Positions 1 to 7,887 of a stretch of DNA of 64,000 nucleotides are shown here, one piece after another. Positions within the stretch are counted from its first letter, which is position 1. The number at the start of each line of letters is the position of its first letter. Source of the stretch: AC-51 sp963749895. GTDB lineage: Bacteria; Actinomycetota; UBA4738; HRBIN12. The DNA lies in NCBI GenBank assembly GCA_963749895.1, contig CAVVOG010000003.1, forward strand, positions 558,001 to 622,000, read 5' to 3'. The notes beneath the pieces were generated by a model, which was given only the letters and a program-made list of their open reading frames with translations, had not been told where the DNA came from and did not search any database. A program made the translations under genes and the position numbers.

Positions 1-944
1 ATCAGTTCGCGGAGGGTCTCCTCGCGCAGCCCCAGCTCGTCCCCTCCCGTCGCGAACGCGCCGTACGCCCTTGCGAGCGCGCGCGCCGACCCCACGCCGC
101 CGCCGGCGGGGAGCTCCAGGTTCCGCGCGTAGACGCGGTCGGTCTGCTCGGGTAGCTCCGTGCCCCGGAGCGCCCGCCTGATCCGTGACCTGGGCATCAG
201 GGTGGCCAAGACGAACAGGGGCGGGTTCGGCAGGAACGACCCGGGCTCCAACGTCGGCCGCATCAGGGGCGCAAGCCGATCGTCGGGGAGCTCCTCGGGC
301 AGCCGGATGAAGAAGTCGATCCCGAGCGGGGTCGCGATCTCGTCGGCGAAGAACGTGCCCAGGCTCCGGTGCTGCGGGTCGACGCGACGCAGGAGCTCGC
401 CTTCGTAGAAGCCGATCGTGAGGCCGTGGTAGGCCTGTCGCTCCCCGGCCGGCCACTCGGGCACCTGGCGAGCCAGCACGACGGCGAGCCGGTCGAGGTC
501 GGCCACGAGGTCTTCGGTCGTCGGCTCGTCCAGCGCGTAGAGACCGGTCTGGTGTGCCAGGAGTTGTCGCACGGTTGTCCGCCCCTTGCCGTGCTGCAAG
601 AACTCGGGCCAGTACGTGGCGATCCGCTCGTCGTAGTCGATCAGTCCCCGCGAATGAGCCAGCGCCATGGCGAGCCCAGCCATCCCCTTCGTGGCCGAGA
701 ACACCAGGGCCATCGTGTCGGCCTCCCAGGGCGCCCCGGTCGCAGGGTCGCGGATGCCGCCCCACAGGTCGACGACCCGCTCGCCGTCCACCTCGATGCA
801 GCACGCCGCGCCCAGCTCACCCCGGCGCCGGAAGTTCTCCAGGAAGGTGTCGCGCACGGGTTCGAAGCCGGAGGCCACCCGACCGGTCACGACGCGACGA
901 CCCACGCGCGGGGTCGCGACCTCCTCGATCGTCGAACGGGTCAT
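1..944 (-). CDS. Serine beta-lactamase-family hydrolase, partial (C-terminus beyond left edge)
   Basis: The frame runs off the left edge, leaving about 314 N-terminal residues. It has the class C beta-lactamase/esterase fold signature: the nucleophile motif Ser-Ala-Thr-Lys at residues 83-86 (in VFSATKG) and a Tyr-His-Gly at 171-173 where the YxN motif normally lies. Such proteins hydrolyse esters, amides or D-amino peptides; the substrate cannot be read from sequence. No signal peptide or membrane segment is seen, so it is probably cytoplasmic. The ATG at 944 has a strong GAGGAGG ribosome site. It starts 10 nt after the stop of the upstream membrane methyltransferase-like gene, so the two are probably co-transcribed. 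Family assignment is firm, physiological role unknown. Confidence 0.85.
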   Translation of the reverse strand, partial: MTRSTIEEVATPRVGRRVVTGRVASGFEPVRDTFLENFRRRGELGAACCIEVDGERVVDLWGGIRDPATGAPWEADTMALVFSATKGMAGLAMALAHSRGLIDYDERIATYWPEFLQHGKGRTTVRQLLAHQTGLYALDEPTTEDLVADLDRLAVVLARQVPEWPAGERQAYHGLTIGFYEGELLRRVDPQHRSLGTFFADEIATPLGIDFFIRLPEELPDDRLAPLMRPTLEPGSFLPNPPLFVLATLMPRSRIRRALRGTELPEQTDRVYARNLELPAGGGVGSARALARAYGAFATGGDELGLREETLREL

Positions 945-954
945 GCGTCCTCCT

Positions 955-1452
955 CTAGAGCCACGGGAGCTTCACGGATACGGCGTAGTCGTCCCAGGCG
1001 GGACCGAACCGTTCCGACAGGGCCGCGTCCTCGGCTGGGGCGTAGCGGCGAGCGGCCAGGTACAGGACCAGGCCGATCGCGGCGCCCAGCCAGGTGTTCA
1101 GCAGGAACCCGAGCCAGGGCAGGACCAACAGCGACACGCCGGTGTAGAGCGGATGGCGGACCAGCGCGAAGGGACCGGTGGTGATCAGCTCGCCCCGGCG
1201 GGCCACCGTCAAGATCAGGACCACCGACCAAGCCCAGATCACGACGCCGATCCCCAGGATCACGAACGAGACGACCCGCAGCGCGTCCGGGGGTCCTCCC
1301 ACCTCGAAGACCTGTGGGAACGCGAGGTTCAGCACGACCCCGATCACGATGACCGGGAGCGTGACCACGGCGATGCGATCGCCGCTGCCGATCAGCTCCC
1401 GAAGACCCACGGACGTGTGCCCCACCCCAACGGGTAGTGCATCAGGTGGCAC
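955..1452 (-). CDS. Isoprenylcysteine carboxyl methyltransferase-like integral membrane protein
   Basis: This is a 165-residue membrane protein of the ICMT/phospholipid methyltransferase family. Hydrophobic segments lie at about residues 28-46, 60-83 and 108-136. The C-terminal half carries the family signature GPFALVRHPLYTG followed by an acidic-Arg stretch and ERFGPAWDDY. These proteins use S-adenosylmethionine to methylate small lipophilic or prenylated acceptors at the membrane; bacterial substrates are mostly unknown. The start is taken as GTG 1452, with no convincing ribosome site, so it may lie slightly downstream. It sits between the acyltransferase upstream (55 nt gap) and the hydrolase downstream (10 nt gap). 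A second member of the family is at 19668-20153. Confidence 0.8.
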   Translation of the reverse strand: MPPDALPVGVGHTSVGLRELIGSGDRIAVVTLPVIVIGVVLNLAFPQVFEVGGPPDALRVVSFVILGIGVVIWAWSVVLILTVARRGELITTGPFALVRHPLYTGVSLLVLPWLGFLLNTWLGAAIGLVLYLAARRYAPAEDAALSERFGPAWDDYAVSVKLPWL

Positions 1453-1507
1453 GTGTGGCGGAGAGGGTCGAGCGTCTCCCGCCGTGGGGGACCCGACGGC
1501 GCGGACG

Positions 1508-2653
1508 TCAGAGGACCCGTCCGAGCGGTGTCCTGCTGACCAGCGACCAGGCGAGCGCGAACGACCCCACGATCCCGAGCGTCGCGACGAGCAGCGCCTT
1601 CGCGTCGATCGGGAGCGATGTCCGACGGAAGAGCAGCGCGAGTCCGACCAGCACGGGGCCTTGCAGCATGTAGGCGGCGTACGAACTGCGTCCCATCGCC
1701 GCCCGGATCGGTCCGGTCCCCGCCAGGTGCCGCTGCGCGAACCCGAGCGCCCACACCGATCCGGCGATCACGAGCACGCCCTCGAGCACCGCGTACACGA
1801 GCGGGTAGCCGCCCCACCCTCCGTAGAAATCGTCGGGCTCGTCGCCCAGCGCGATCGCGACGCCGATCGACAGCATCAAGCCGACCACCACCGCGAGCGT
1901 CGCGACGCCGGCCCGTCGGTACTGCCGGCCCGGGACCGGCCGGAACCAGCCTCGTGTCGCCGCGGTCACCCCGAGGAGGAACGAGGCGATGCACTGCGGC
2001 CACTGCCACAGGTGGGCCTGGAGGATCTGCTCCGACCCGAGCGGGAACACGAGACGGACGACGAAAGTGGTCACACCGATCGCTCCGATCGCGAGCACGA
2101 CGGAGCGCGCCGCCGGCAGGTCACGGCTGCCGCCGGGTGGAAGGCCGCGCAGTCGCACCCACCCCGCGTACACCAGCGAGAAGAGCAGCAACACCCCGAC
2201 GAACCACATCGGGCCTGTATCGAGCGGCGGGTCCTGGCCGACGAACCACGACCAGTACGGCCCCTCGTGCAGGATCGGCGCGAGGAGCGCGTATTCGAGC
2301 ACCGGCCAGAGCACCAGGACGTACACGGCGAAGGGAACACCCAGCCGCACCAGTCGGTCCTCGGCGAACCCTGCGGGACCCTTCCGCGCGAGCGCATCGC
2401 GCGACAGCAGCCCCGCGATCAGGAAGAACAGCCCCATGAAGAACAGCGATCCCAGCGCGGCCGGGACGATCAGGGTCAGCTCTAGCGCCTGCGAGATCCG
2501 TCCTTCCTGGACGTCCTGGTAGGTCCAACTCCCGAACTCCGAGTACCCCATCAGCGCGTGGGCCCCGATGATCCCCGCGATCAGGAGGGCTTTGACGTTG
2601 TCCAGGTACGCGAGACGCGCGGGCCGAACGTCGTTCGTCGTCGCCGCCCGCAT
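1508..2653 (-). CDS. Acyltransferase 3 (OafA/YrhL-type) membrane protein
   Basis: A 381-residue multi-pass protein with the acyltransferase-3 pattern. The first helix has a conserved histidine (LIAGIIGAHALMG) and is preceded by YLDNVKA. A later segment reads FFLIAGLLSRDAL followed by RLVRLGVPF, the Arg-rich loop typical of the family. About ten hydrophobic segments follow. Members transfer acetyl or other acyl groups from the cytoplasm to sugars, antibiotics or peptidoglycan outside the membrane; the acceptor here is unknown. I chose ATG 2653 rather than the upstream in-frame start at 2710, because the intervening residues are Arg/Gly-rich and unlike the family. The gene heads a possible three-gene minus-strand unit and is divergent from the lactate dehydrogenase gene. 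Confidence 0.85.
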   Translation of the reverse strand: MRAATTNDVRPARLAYLDNVKALLIAGIIGAHALMGYSEFGSWTYQDVQEGRISQALELTLIVPAALGSLFFMGLFFLIAGLLSRDALARKGPAGFAEDRLVRLGVPFAVYVLVLWPVLEYALLAPILHEGPYWSWFVGQDPPLDTGPMWFVGVLLLFSLVYAGWVRLRGLPPGGSRDLPAARSVVLAIGAIGVTTFVVRLVFPLGSEQILQAHLWQWPQCIASFLLGVTAATRGWFRPVPGRQYRRAGVATLAVVVGLMLSIGVAIALGDEPDDFYGGWGGYPLVYAVLEGVLVIAGSVWALGFAQRHLAGTGPIRAAMGRSSYAAYMLQGPVLVGLALLFRRTSLPIDAKALLVATLGIVGSFALAWSLVSRTPLGRVL

Positions 2654-2762
2654 GCTCGTCACGCGATCGCCTCGCTCTCCATCCTGTCGGCCGCGGACCC
2701 GCGCTCGCAAGGCCGGGTGTCAGGCCCGCGCCGGGACCCATGTTCTCGATGTCTAGGGCAGG

Positions 2763-3728
2763 ATGGTGGCCACGGGATCGACGAGGGGGTCGAGGGTGGA
2801 GAGTCTGACCGTGGGGATCGTGGGTGTCGGCGCGGTGGGGGCGGCCGCCGCGTCGGCGATCACCCTGCAGGGGGTCGCGACGGACGTGCTCCTGGTGGAT
2901 GCCGACCGGGATCGGGCGGAGGCCGAGGCGGCCGACATCTCGCACGCGACGCCGTTCACCGCCCCGGTCCGGCTCCGAGCGGCGGAGATCGAGCAACTCG
3001 GGCCCTGCCGCGTCGTCGTGATCACGGCGGGTGCCGCGCAGCGACCGGGAGAGAGCCGGCTCGACCTGATGGGGCGCAACGCGGCGATCCTCGGCGAGAT
3101 CGCCCCTCGCGTGCTCGCGGCGGCGCCGAACGCCGTCCTGCTCGTCGCCACGAACCCGGTCGACCTGATGACCCTCGTCGTGTACCGCCTCGCCGTGGAC
3201 GCCGGGGTCCCCGAGGGTCACGTGTTCGGGACCGGCACGATGCTCGACACCGCCCGGTTCCGCCAGGTGATCGCCGCACGCGTGGGACTCGATCCCCAGC
3301 ACGTGCACGGATACGTGGTCGGCGAGCACGGCGACTCGGAGGTGCCCGTCTGGAGCAGCCTCGACGTCGGGGGACGGCCGCTGCTGGAGATCTGCGGGGC
3401 GCTCGGCATCCCGTGGGGCCCCGAGGATCTGCGCGAGGTCGAAGACGAGGTGATCCACGCCGCGGCGCGGATCATCGCCGGCAAGGGTGCGACGGCCTAC
3501 GGTGTGGCGGCGGCGATCTCGCAGACGGTGCGCGTGGTGGTCCGGGGTCAGCGGTCGATCCTGACCGTCAGCGCGTGGGACGAGGACGCCGGCTGTGCCT
3601 ACTCGCTCCCGCGCCTCGTGACCGACGCGGGGGTCGTGAGGACCGTGGGCATCGCCTTGGACGACGCCGAACGCGAGCGTCTCGACGCCTCCGCCGAGAT
3701 CCTTCGACGTTCCGCGGACGGGCTCTGA
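2763..3728 (+). CDS. ldh: L-lactate dehydrogenase (LDH/MDH family)
   Basis: This is a 321-residue NAD-dependent 2-hydroxyacid dehydrogenase. The Rossmann motif GIVGVGAVG is at residues 18-26, with an Asp (LLVDAD) ending the second strand, which favours NAD. Substrate-binding Arg165 lies in LDTARFR and the catalytic His189 in GEHGDSE. Gln93 (AAQRPGESRL) sits where malate dehydrogenases carry Arg, so pyruvate/L-lactate is the likely pair. Start choice is uncertain. A TAGGGC box at 2754-2759 would suit leaderless translation from ATG 2763 or GTG 2766, while GTG 2796 has its own AGGGGG site and would give the more usual family length. It is convergent with the phosphoesterase gene and divergent from the acyltransferase gene. 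Confidence 0.88.
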   Translation: MVATGSTRGSRVESLTVGIVGVGAVGAAAASAITLQGVATDVLLVDADRDRAEAEAADISHATPFTAPVRLRAAEIEQLGPCRVVVITAGAAQRPGESRLDLMGRNAAILGEIAPRVLAAAPNAVLLVATNPVDLMTLVVYRLAVDAGVPEGHVFGTGTMLDTARFRQVIAARVGLDPQHVHGYVVGEHGDSEVPVWSSLDVGGRPLLEICGALGIPWGPEDLREVEDEVIHAAARIIAGKGATAYGVAAAISQTVRVVVRGQRSILTVSAWDEDAGCAYSLPRLVTDAGVVRTVGIALDDAERERLDASAEILRRSADGL

Positions 3729-3775
3729 CCGAGCGTTCCACCACGGGGCGATCGGTCGGCGCGCGGAACGGTCAG
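3725..3775. terminator. Possible bidirectional hairpin between convergent genes
   Basis: CTGACC-(GAG)-CGTTCC at 3725-3739 can pair with GGAACGGTCAG at 3765-3775, leaving a three-base bulge and a 25-base loop. It overlaps the lactate dehydrogenase stop and precedes the convergent phosphoesterase stop. There is no U-tract on either strand, so terminator function is only suggested by position. Confidence 0.3.
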
Positions 3776-5118
3776 TCGTTCGGGGCCCAGATCGGGCCTT
3801 CGCAGTCGTCGCGCAAGGGGAGCGGCTCGGCCGGGCGCGGCTCCTGATCGAAGTCGAAGGCGCTCAGCATCGGGGTGGCCTGCCGGTCGCGGTCGGTGAG
3901 CTGCCGCAGGCCCCAGTTGTCCTCGATGAACCGCAGGACGCTCGAGAACTCCCCGAGCTCGCCCGAGACCTCACCCTGCTTCGCGTAGGGCGAGATCACG
4001 ATCATCGGGACGCGGATCCCGAACCCGAACCCGTCGACCTGGGGCGGCGGCACGTGGTCGTAGAAGCCGCCGTAGTCGTCCCAGGTCAGGAAGATCGCGG
4101 TCGTCGGCCACATGTCGGAGCGCATGATCGCGTTGATCACCTTCGTGGACCAGTTCTCGCCGTGGCAGAAGTTGTACTCGGGGTGCTCCGAGAGCTCGAA
4201 GCGCGGCGTGATCCACGTGACGGGTGGGAGCTTCCCGGCCGCGATGTCCTTCACGACGTTGTCCACCGGGAACATGTGCTGCTGCCACCGCTCGGGGTTC
4301 TCCCGGTACCGGCGGATCGCGCTGTACGCGGACCAGATGTAGCCCTTCTGATCCTCGCTGGCCGCGTAGTAGGACCACGGGATGCCGGCCTTGTTCAACA
4401 GGTCGCCCTCGGTCCTGAAGTCGAAGCACGGGTGCACCATCTTCGTCACGCCCTCGGAGTCGGTCACCTCGACGAGCTGCGTGTCCGGCGCGTCGCACCC
4501 GAACGTGAGCGATCCCTGCGTGACGCCGGGGATCCGGCGGGGGTTGTCGTGGGCGCCTCCCGAGGTGGCGGCGATCGAGAAGAGGTGGTTCGGGAACGAC
4601 GGGCCGTGGGCGCTCGCGAAGAAGTTGTCGAACAGGACGTTCCGTTCGGCCCAGCGCCAGTAGTTGGGGAGCTGGTCGCGGACCAGCTGGGTGTAGGCCC
4701 AATCCCCGTGCTCGCCCTGGTCGAACCCGTCCATCGCGCCGCCGTTCCAGGCCGCGATCGCGCAGTTGTAGCAGTGGGGGATGTCGCCGGGGGTCCGGCC
4801 GTCGGTGCCGCGGACGAGCGGGCGCTCGACGCCGTGATCCATCCCCATGGTGACGCCTCGGCCGCCGGGGAACGTCCCGAACATGTGGTCGTAGGTCCGG
4901 TTCTCCTTGATCAGGAACACGACGTGCTTGATCGGGAACGTCGTCTCGAGCGCGGTGGCGTCGAAGCCGCCCTCGGGCGTCCCGGTCGTGATCACCGTCG
5001 GGGTCCACGACGACGGCGTCGGCGACGCCGCGGTGTCACCCTCCGCGGAGGTGCACGCGGCGGCGGTCACCGTGGCGGCGATGAGCGCGACGAGGATGTG
5101 GAGACGGGAACGGGACAT
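3772..5118 (-). CDS. Secreted phosphoesterase / phospholipase C-like lipoprotein
   Basis: A 448-residue protein of the phosphoesterase family (phospholipase C / AcpA acid phosphatase superfamily). The N-terminus is a lipoprotein signal: hydrophobic residues 8-20 and then AAACTS, predicting acylation of Cys22. The family start motif HVVFLIKENRTYDHMFG follows at about residue 64, carrying Glu-Asn-Arg metal and active-site residues. Later blocks HGPSFPNHLFS and FLTWDDYGGFYDHVPPP match the family's metal-binding elements. It should act outside the membrane on phosphate mono- or diesters, possibly for phosphate scavenging. The ATG at 5118 lies 12 nt after a TAGGCT -10-like box at 5131-5136, giving a very short leader. 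The next gene upstream on this strand is a methyltransferase 29 nt away. Confidence 0.87.
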   Translation of the reverse strand: MSRSRLHILVALIAATVTAAACTSAEGDTAASPTPSSWTPTVITTGTPEGGFDATALETTFPIKHVVFLIKENRTYDHMFGTFPGGRGVTMGMDHGVERPLVRGTDGRTPGDIPHCYNCAIAAWNGGAMDGFDQGEHGDWAYTQLVRDQLPNYWRWAERNVLFDNFFASAHGPSFPNHLFSIAATSGGAHDNPRRIPGVTQGSLTFGCDAPDTQLVEVTDSEGVTKMVHPCFDFRTEGDLLNKAGIPWSYYAASEDQKGYIWSAYSAIRRYRENPERWQQHMFPVDNVVKDIAAGKLPPVTWITPRFELSEHPEYNFCHGENWSTKVINAIMRSDMWPTTAIFLTWDDYGGFYDHVPPPQVDGFGFGIRVPMIVISPYAKQGEVSGELGEFSSVLRFIEDNWGLRQLTDRDRQATPMLSAFDFDQEPRPAEPLPLRDDCEGPIWAPND

Positions 5119-5130
5119 GCGGGTCCACAG

Positions 5131-5136
5131 AGCCTA
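5131..5136 (-). promoter_or_regulatory. -10 box of the phosphoesterase gene
   Basis: TAGGCT on the minus strand, 12 nt before ATG 5118. Transcription from here would leave an almost absent leader. No clear -35 is seen. Confidence 0.4.
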
Positions 5137-5147
5137 GAGGACGCCGC

Positions 5148-5852
5148 CTACACCGCCACGAGGTCTGCGATCAGTTGCACGCGGAAGCGCGCGAGGCGCT
5201 CGGTCGAGTTCACCACGCGCTCGTACGCGATGCCCGCCCGGTAGGCGAGCGGATGGAACAGCAGGTAGTCGGGCTTGGTCTCGATCAGCTCCAGCGAGAC
5301 GAGATGGAACCTGGATCCGGCGGCCAGACGCCGGATCGTCTTCTCGTCGTTGATCCGGTAGCGCGTCGGGAAGGTGTCCTCCTGGACCCGGCCGCGTCGT
5401 TCGTTGAACCAGACGTGGAAGCGCATCGGCGTCACGGTGGCGCCGAGCGCCACGTAGTGCCAGCGGTTCGGTGTGTGGATCAGCAGGTGCCCGCCGGGCT
5501 TCAGCACGCGTCGCAGTTCCCGCAGCACCTCGAGGGGCCGATCGATGTGCTCGAAGACGTACTTCGAGAAGACGAGGTCGAACGTCGCGTCCTCGTACGG
5601 GAGCCGAGCGAGGTCGGCCACGACCGCGTCGGTCAGGTTCGTGTTGTCCATGACCGCCGGATCGGTGTCGGCGCCGGCCATCCGGGCGACCTGCTCGCGA
5701 TAGTCGTTCGGGTACATCACGCCGCGACCTGCGCCGGCGTCGAGCACGACGGCCTCGGGCGTGAGGTAGCGGCGGATCGTGGTGTCGAACCGTGCGTGCT
5801 CGTCGACGTAGCCCGGGTAGTACCGGCGGTCGAGCTCCTCGATCGTCCTCAT
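5148..5852 (-). CDS. Class I SAM-dependent methyltransferase
   Basis: A 234-residue soluble methyltransferase. The SAM-binding motif I is VVLDAGAGRG (near residue 36), motif II includes GADTD, and the post-I/III region reads FDLVFSKYVFEHIDRPLEVLRELRRVLKPGG, the classic Methyltransf_11/25 pattern. The C-terminal third has a long loop with HTPNRWHYV and aromatic residues that may shape the acceptor site; the acceptor is unknown. ATG 5852 is chosen because the longer frame from 5903 would overlap the upstream secreted-protein gene, whereas 5852 starts 13 nt after its stop. That spacing suggests co-transcription with that gene. Confidence 0.82.
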   Translation of the reverse strand: MRTIEELDRRYYPGYVDEHARFDTTIRRYLTPEAVVLDAGAGRGVMYPNDYREQVARMAGADTDPAVMDNTNLTDAVVADLARLPYEDATFDLVFSKYVFEHIDRPLEVLRELRRVLKPGGHLLIHTPNRWHYVALGATVTPMRFHVWFNERRGRVQEDTFPTRYRINDEKTIRRLAAGSRFHLVSLELIETKPDYLLFHPLAYRAGIAYERVVNSTERLARFRVQLIADLVAV

Positions 5853-5865
5853 GCCTCGGGGGAGG

Positions 5866-7041
5866 CTACGGCCAGATCGCCACCCAGTCGAGCGTGAACG
5901 CATCGCCCGTGAACGTGACGACGACGCTGTGGGGGCCCGCCGCGAGCCCGGTCAGGCACCGGGTGAGCGCGATCGGGTCTCCGTCGAGGGTGACGGTGGC
6001 CACCCCCCCGATCCGTTCGAACTGCAGGCACGCCTTGGTGCCGGTGAAGTCGAGGGTGAAGCTCGCGTCCGTGGCGGTCGTGGCCGTGTGCGCGGTCCCG
6101 AGGAAGCGGGCGGCGTCACCCGTGGTGGCCGCCCACCCGGCCCCGTAGGCGATCGTGAGTCCCGCCGAGGGGTCCGTGTCGTCGAACGGGACGACGGTCG
6201 TGCGTACGGCCGACGTCGAGGTGTTCCCGCTTCGGTCCTCGACCACGACGCGCGTCTGCATCAGCGCTCCCTGGATGCCGTCCACGGTCCGCTCGAAGGT
6301 TCCCGCGCTCCCACCGGTCGTGACCGTCGTCCAGGTCCCGGCCGTCGACGCCTTCGTCTGGAGCGTCCACTGCCGAACACCCGAGCCGTAGCGGTCGTCG
6401 GAGACCTCGAAGGCGACCGGGAACGCGAGCGTCATGCTCTCGTTCGTCGAGATCGCCGGGGCCCGCAGGGTGACCGGAGGCGGTGTGTAGTCGTGCAGGA
6501 GGAGCGGCAGCCGGTTCGGAACCGCGTCGACGCACGGATCCTTCGCGGTGCACGGGCTCTGTTCGGTGTAGCTCCACGCGGCGAACCGGTAGCTGTCGGG
6601 CGAACCGATCCGTCCGATCGGCACGAGGACGCGTGCCGAGCGGGGTGAGATCCGTGCCGCGCTGACCCGGCTCGCGCGTTGCGTGGCGGGTTCCCACACG
6701 ACCCCCTTGAACCCGGTCCGCGTGGCCCAGAAGTAGACCCAGAACTCGGGCTTCCACCGCGAGTCGGTCGGGTTCCGGTCGTTCACGTCGATCGAGATCG
6801 CGAAGTTGGCGTCGCTCCGGACGTCCTCGTTCGCGAACGCCTGGTAGGTGGTGATCCGGAACTCGTGCACGTCGGACGGTCGATGCACCAGCCGCACCGA
6901 GGCGATGTCGAGCTCGCCCTTCGTGTCGTTCGGGTCGTTCCGCGTGATCGTGTCCGCCGACGAGGGGGTGGTCATCGCGGCGGCCAGCAGCACCGCGAGC
7001 GTGACGCTCAGTCTCCGCCGGATCCTCCGCTGCCCACCCAT
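5866..7041 (-). CDS. Secreted protein of unknown function with Ig/lectin-like C-terminus
   Basis: A 391-residue exported protein that I do not recognise. Residues 1-29 form a Sec signal peptide (Arg-rich start, hydrophobic core, cleavage near SSA-DTI). Residues 35-170 look like a beta-rich domain seen in secreted actinobacterial proteins of unknown role. Residues 195-300 resemble Ig-like repeats (EVSDDRYGSG...WTLQTKAST...VVVEDRSGN). The last 80 residues (ASFTLDFTGTKACLQ...LAAGPHSVVVTF) resemble the carbohydrate-binding galactose-fold module of secreted proteins. There is no catalytic motif. ATG 7041 has a GGAGGGG site, and a TAGCGT -10 box lies at 7069-7074. It is divergent from the small gene at 7148. 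Confidence 0.7.
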   Translation of the reverse strand: MGGQRRIRRRLSVTLAVLLAAAMTTPSSADTITRNDPNDTKGELDIASVRLVHRPSDVHEFRITTYQAFANEDVRSDANFAISIDVNDRNPTDSRWKPEFWVYFWATRTGFKGVVWEPATQRASRVSAARISPRSARVLVPIGRIGSPDSYRFAAWSYTEQSPCTAKDPCVDAVPNRLPLLLHDYTPPPVTLRAPAISTNESMTLAFPVAFEVSDDRYGSGVRQWTLQTKASTAGTWTTVTTGGSAGTFERTVDGIQGALMQTRVVVEDRSGNTSTSAVRTTVVPFDDTDPSAGLTIAYGAGWAATTGDAARFLGTAHTATTATDASFTLDFTGTKACLQFERIGGVATVTLDGDPIALTRCLTGLAAGPHSVVVTFTGDAFTLDWVAIWP

Positions 7042-7068
7042 GGCGCCCCTCCGCTCGACCGGCGGCTC

Positions 7069-7074
7069 ACGCTA
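7069..7074 (-). promoter_or_regulatory. -10 box of the secreted-protein gene
   Basis: TAGCGT on the minus strand, 27 nt before ATG 7041, giving a short leader that contains the GGAGGGG ribosome site. Confidence 0.4.
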
Positions 7075-7135
7075 CGCCGGTCGTCACCGTGGGGCAATGG
7101 GCCGACCGGCCCGTGCGTACCGGGTCGCGCCGCGC

Positions 7136-7141
7136 GATACT
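7136..7141 (+). promoter_or_regulatory. -10 box, leaderless small gene
   Basis: GATACT, six nt before ATG 7148. No ribosome site lies between, so translation would start at or next to the first transcribed base. Confidence 0.4.
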
Positions 7142-7147
7142 GGCGTC

Positions 7148-7399
7148 ATGCGGGCGAGGTCGTCGCGCGGTGGAACCCGGGACCTCGAACGGTGGTGGCG
7201 GCGGACCGAGCGCCGCGTCACCGCCGAGGTTCACGCCGAACGCGCCGAGGCTGCGTACGCGAGCGTCGCGGCGCTCCGCGCCGAACAGGATGCGGCCCAG
7301 GCTCGGCTGGCGAGCCGCGCCGCGCGACCGAAGCCCGTGCTGCAGGACGGCTGGGTCGAGCACGAGGGCTGGTACAACGCGGCCTTGCTCCTGCCGTAG
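7148..7399 (+). CDS. Small basic coiled-coil protein of unknown function
   Basis: An 83-residue protein with no recognised domain. Residues 14-58 are rich in Arg, Glu and Ala with heptad-like spacing (RRTERRVTAEVHAERAEAAY...AALRAEQDAAQARLA), suggesting a single coiled-coil helix. The C-terminus is aromatic (DGWVEHEGWYNAALLLP). The start is fixed by ATG 7148 lying six nt behind a GATACT -10-like box, with no ribosome site. Its stop is 4 nt from the stop of the convergent thioredoxin gene. Codon use is like its neighbours and the tail is composed like real protein, so I regard it as a genuine gene, with no function assigned. Confidence 0.55.
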   Translation: MRARSSRGGTRDLERWWRRTERRVTAEVHAERAEAAYASVAALRAEQDAAQARLASRAARPKPVLQDGWVEHEGWYNAALLLP

Positions 7400-7403
7400 C
7401 GGG

Positions 7404-7787
7404 CTACGGCGCCGAGACGGCGCCGGCGCGCTCGGCCTCCGCCACCTGACGGTGCACGTCCTCCATGTCGAGGTCGCGGACGGCTCCGATCAGCTGCTCC
7501 AGGACGGGCGCGGGCAGGGCCCCGGGCTGCGCGAACACCAGTACCCCTTCACGGAACGCCATCAGCGTCGGGATCGAGCTGATCCCCATGCCGCCGGCGA
7601 GTGCCTGCTCGGCCTCGGTGTCGACCTTCCCGAACACGATGTCGTCGTGCTTCTCGGACGCGTCCTCGAAGACCGGCCCGAAGGCACGACAGGGCCCGCA
7701 CCACTCGGCCCAGAAGTCCACCAGGACGATCCCGTCGCCCGCCACGGTCTGCTCGAACGTGTCTGCCGTCAGTGCCACCGTTGCCAT
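7404..7787 (-). CDS. trxA: Thioredoxin
   Basis: A 127-residue thioredoxin. The redox centre WCGPC is at about residues 29-33 (FWAEWCGPCRAF) and the cis-proline is in SSIPTLMAFREG. It reduces disulfides in cytoplasmic proteins, accepting electrons from thioredoxin reductase, which is not encoded in this window. The tail of about 20 residues beyond the fold (DMEDVHRQVAEAERAG) is helical and somewhat longer than in housekeeping thioredoxins. ATG 7787 has a GAGAGGA ribosome site. The promoter region contains two perfect palindromes: a CsoR-type operator at 7814-7829 and ACCGGAG-TGG-CTCCGGT at 7831-7847. Metal- or persulfide-linked control is therefore likely. Confidence 0.92.
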   Translation of the reverse strand: MATVALTADTFEQTVAGDGIVLVDFWAEWCGPCRAFGPVFEDASEKHDDIVFGKVDTEAEQALAGGMGISSIPTLMAFREGVLVFAQPGALPAPVLEQLIGAVRDLDMEDVHRQVAEAERAGAVSAP

Positions 7788-7813
7788 GTGTTCGGTTCCT
7801 CTCGTTCGGATGG

Positions 7814-7829
7814 ATACCCTGGGGGGTAT
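7814..7829. promoter_or_regulatory. CsoR-family-like operator upstream of trxA
   Basis: ATACCC-TGGG-GGGTAT is a perfect 6-bp inverted repeat with a 4-bp spacer, lying 26 nt upstream of trxA. It matches the arms of the palindrome at the copper operon promoter (36437-36453). CsoR, RcnR and CstR repressors bind sites of this A/T-edge, G-tract type. Which of them binds here is inference. Confidence 0.55.
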
Positions 7830-7830
7830 A

Positions 7831-7847
7831 ACCGGAGTGGCTCCGGT
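7831..7847. repeat. Perfect palindrome ACCGGAG-TGG-CTCCGGT
   Basis: Seven-base arms around a three-base centre, directly adjoining the CsoR-like operator. It could be a second operator or the base of a leader hairpin for trxA, depending on where transcription begins. Confidence 0.45.
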
Positions 7848-7887
7848 GACATTCCCGTCCTCCGGAAGTCGCACGCGGCGGTGCCGA

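Noticed and set aside
2763..3728. Malate dehydrogenase as an alternative identity
   Set aside because: Gln at the specificity position (AAQRPGESRL) and the lack of Arg there favour lactate dehydrogenase.
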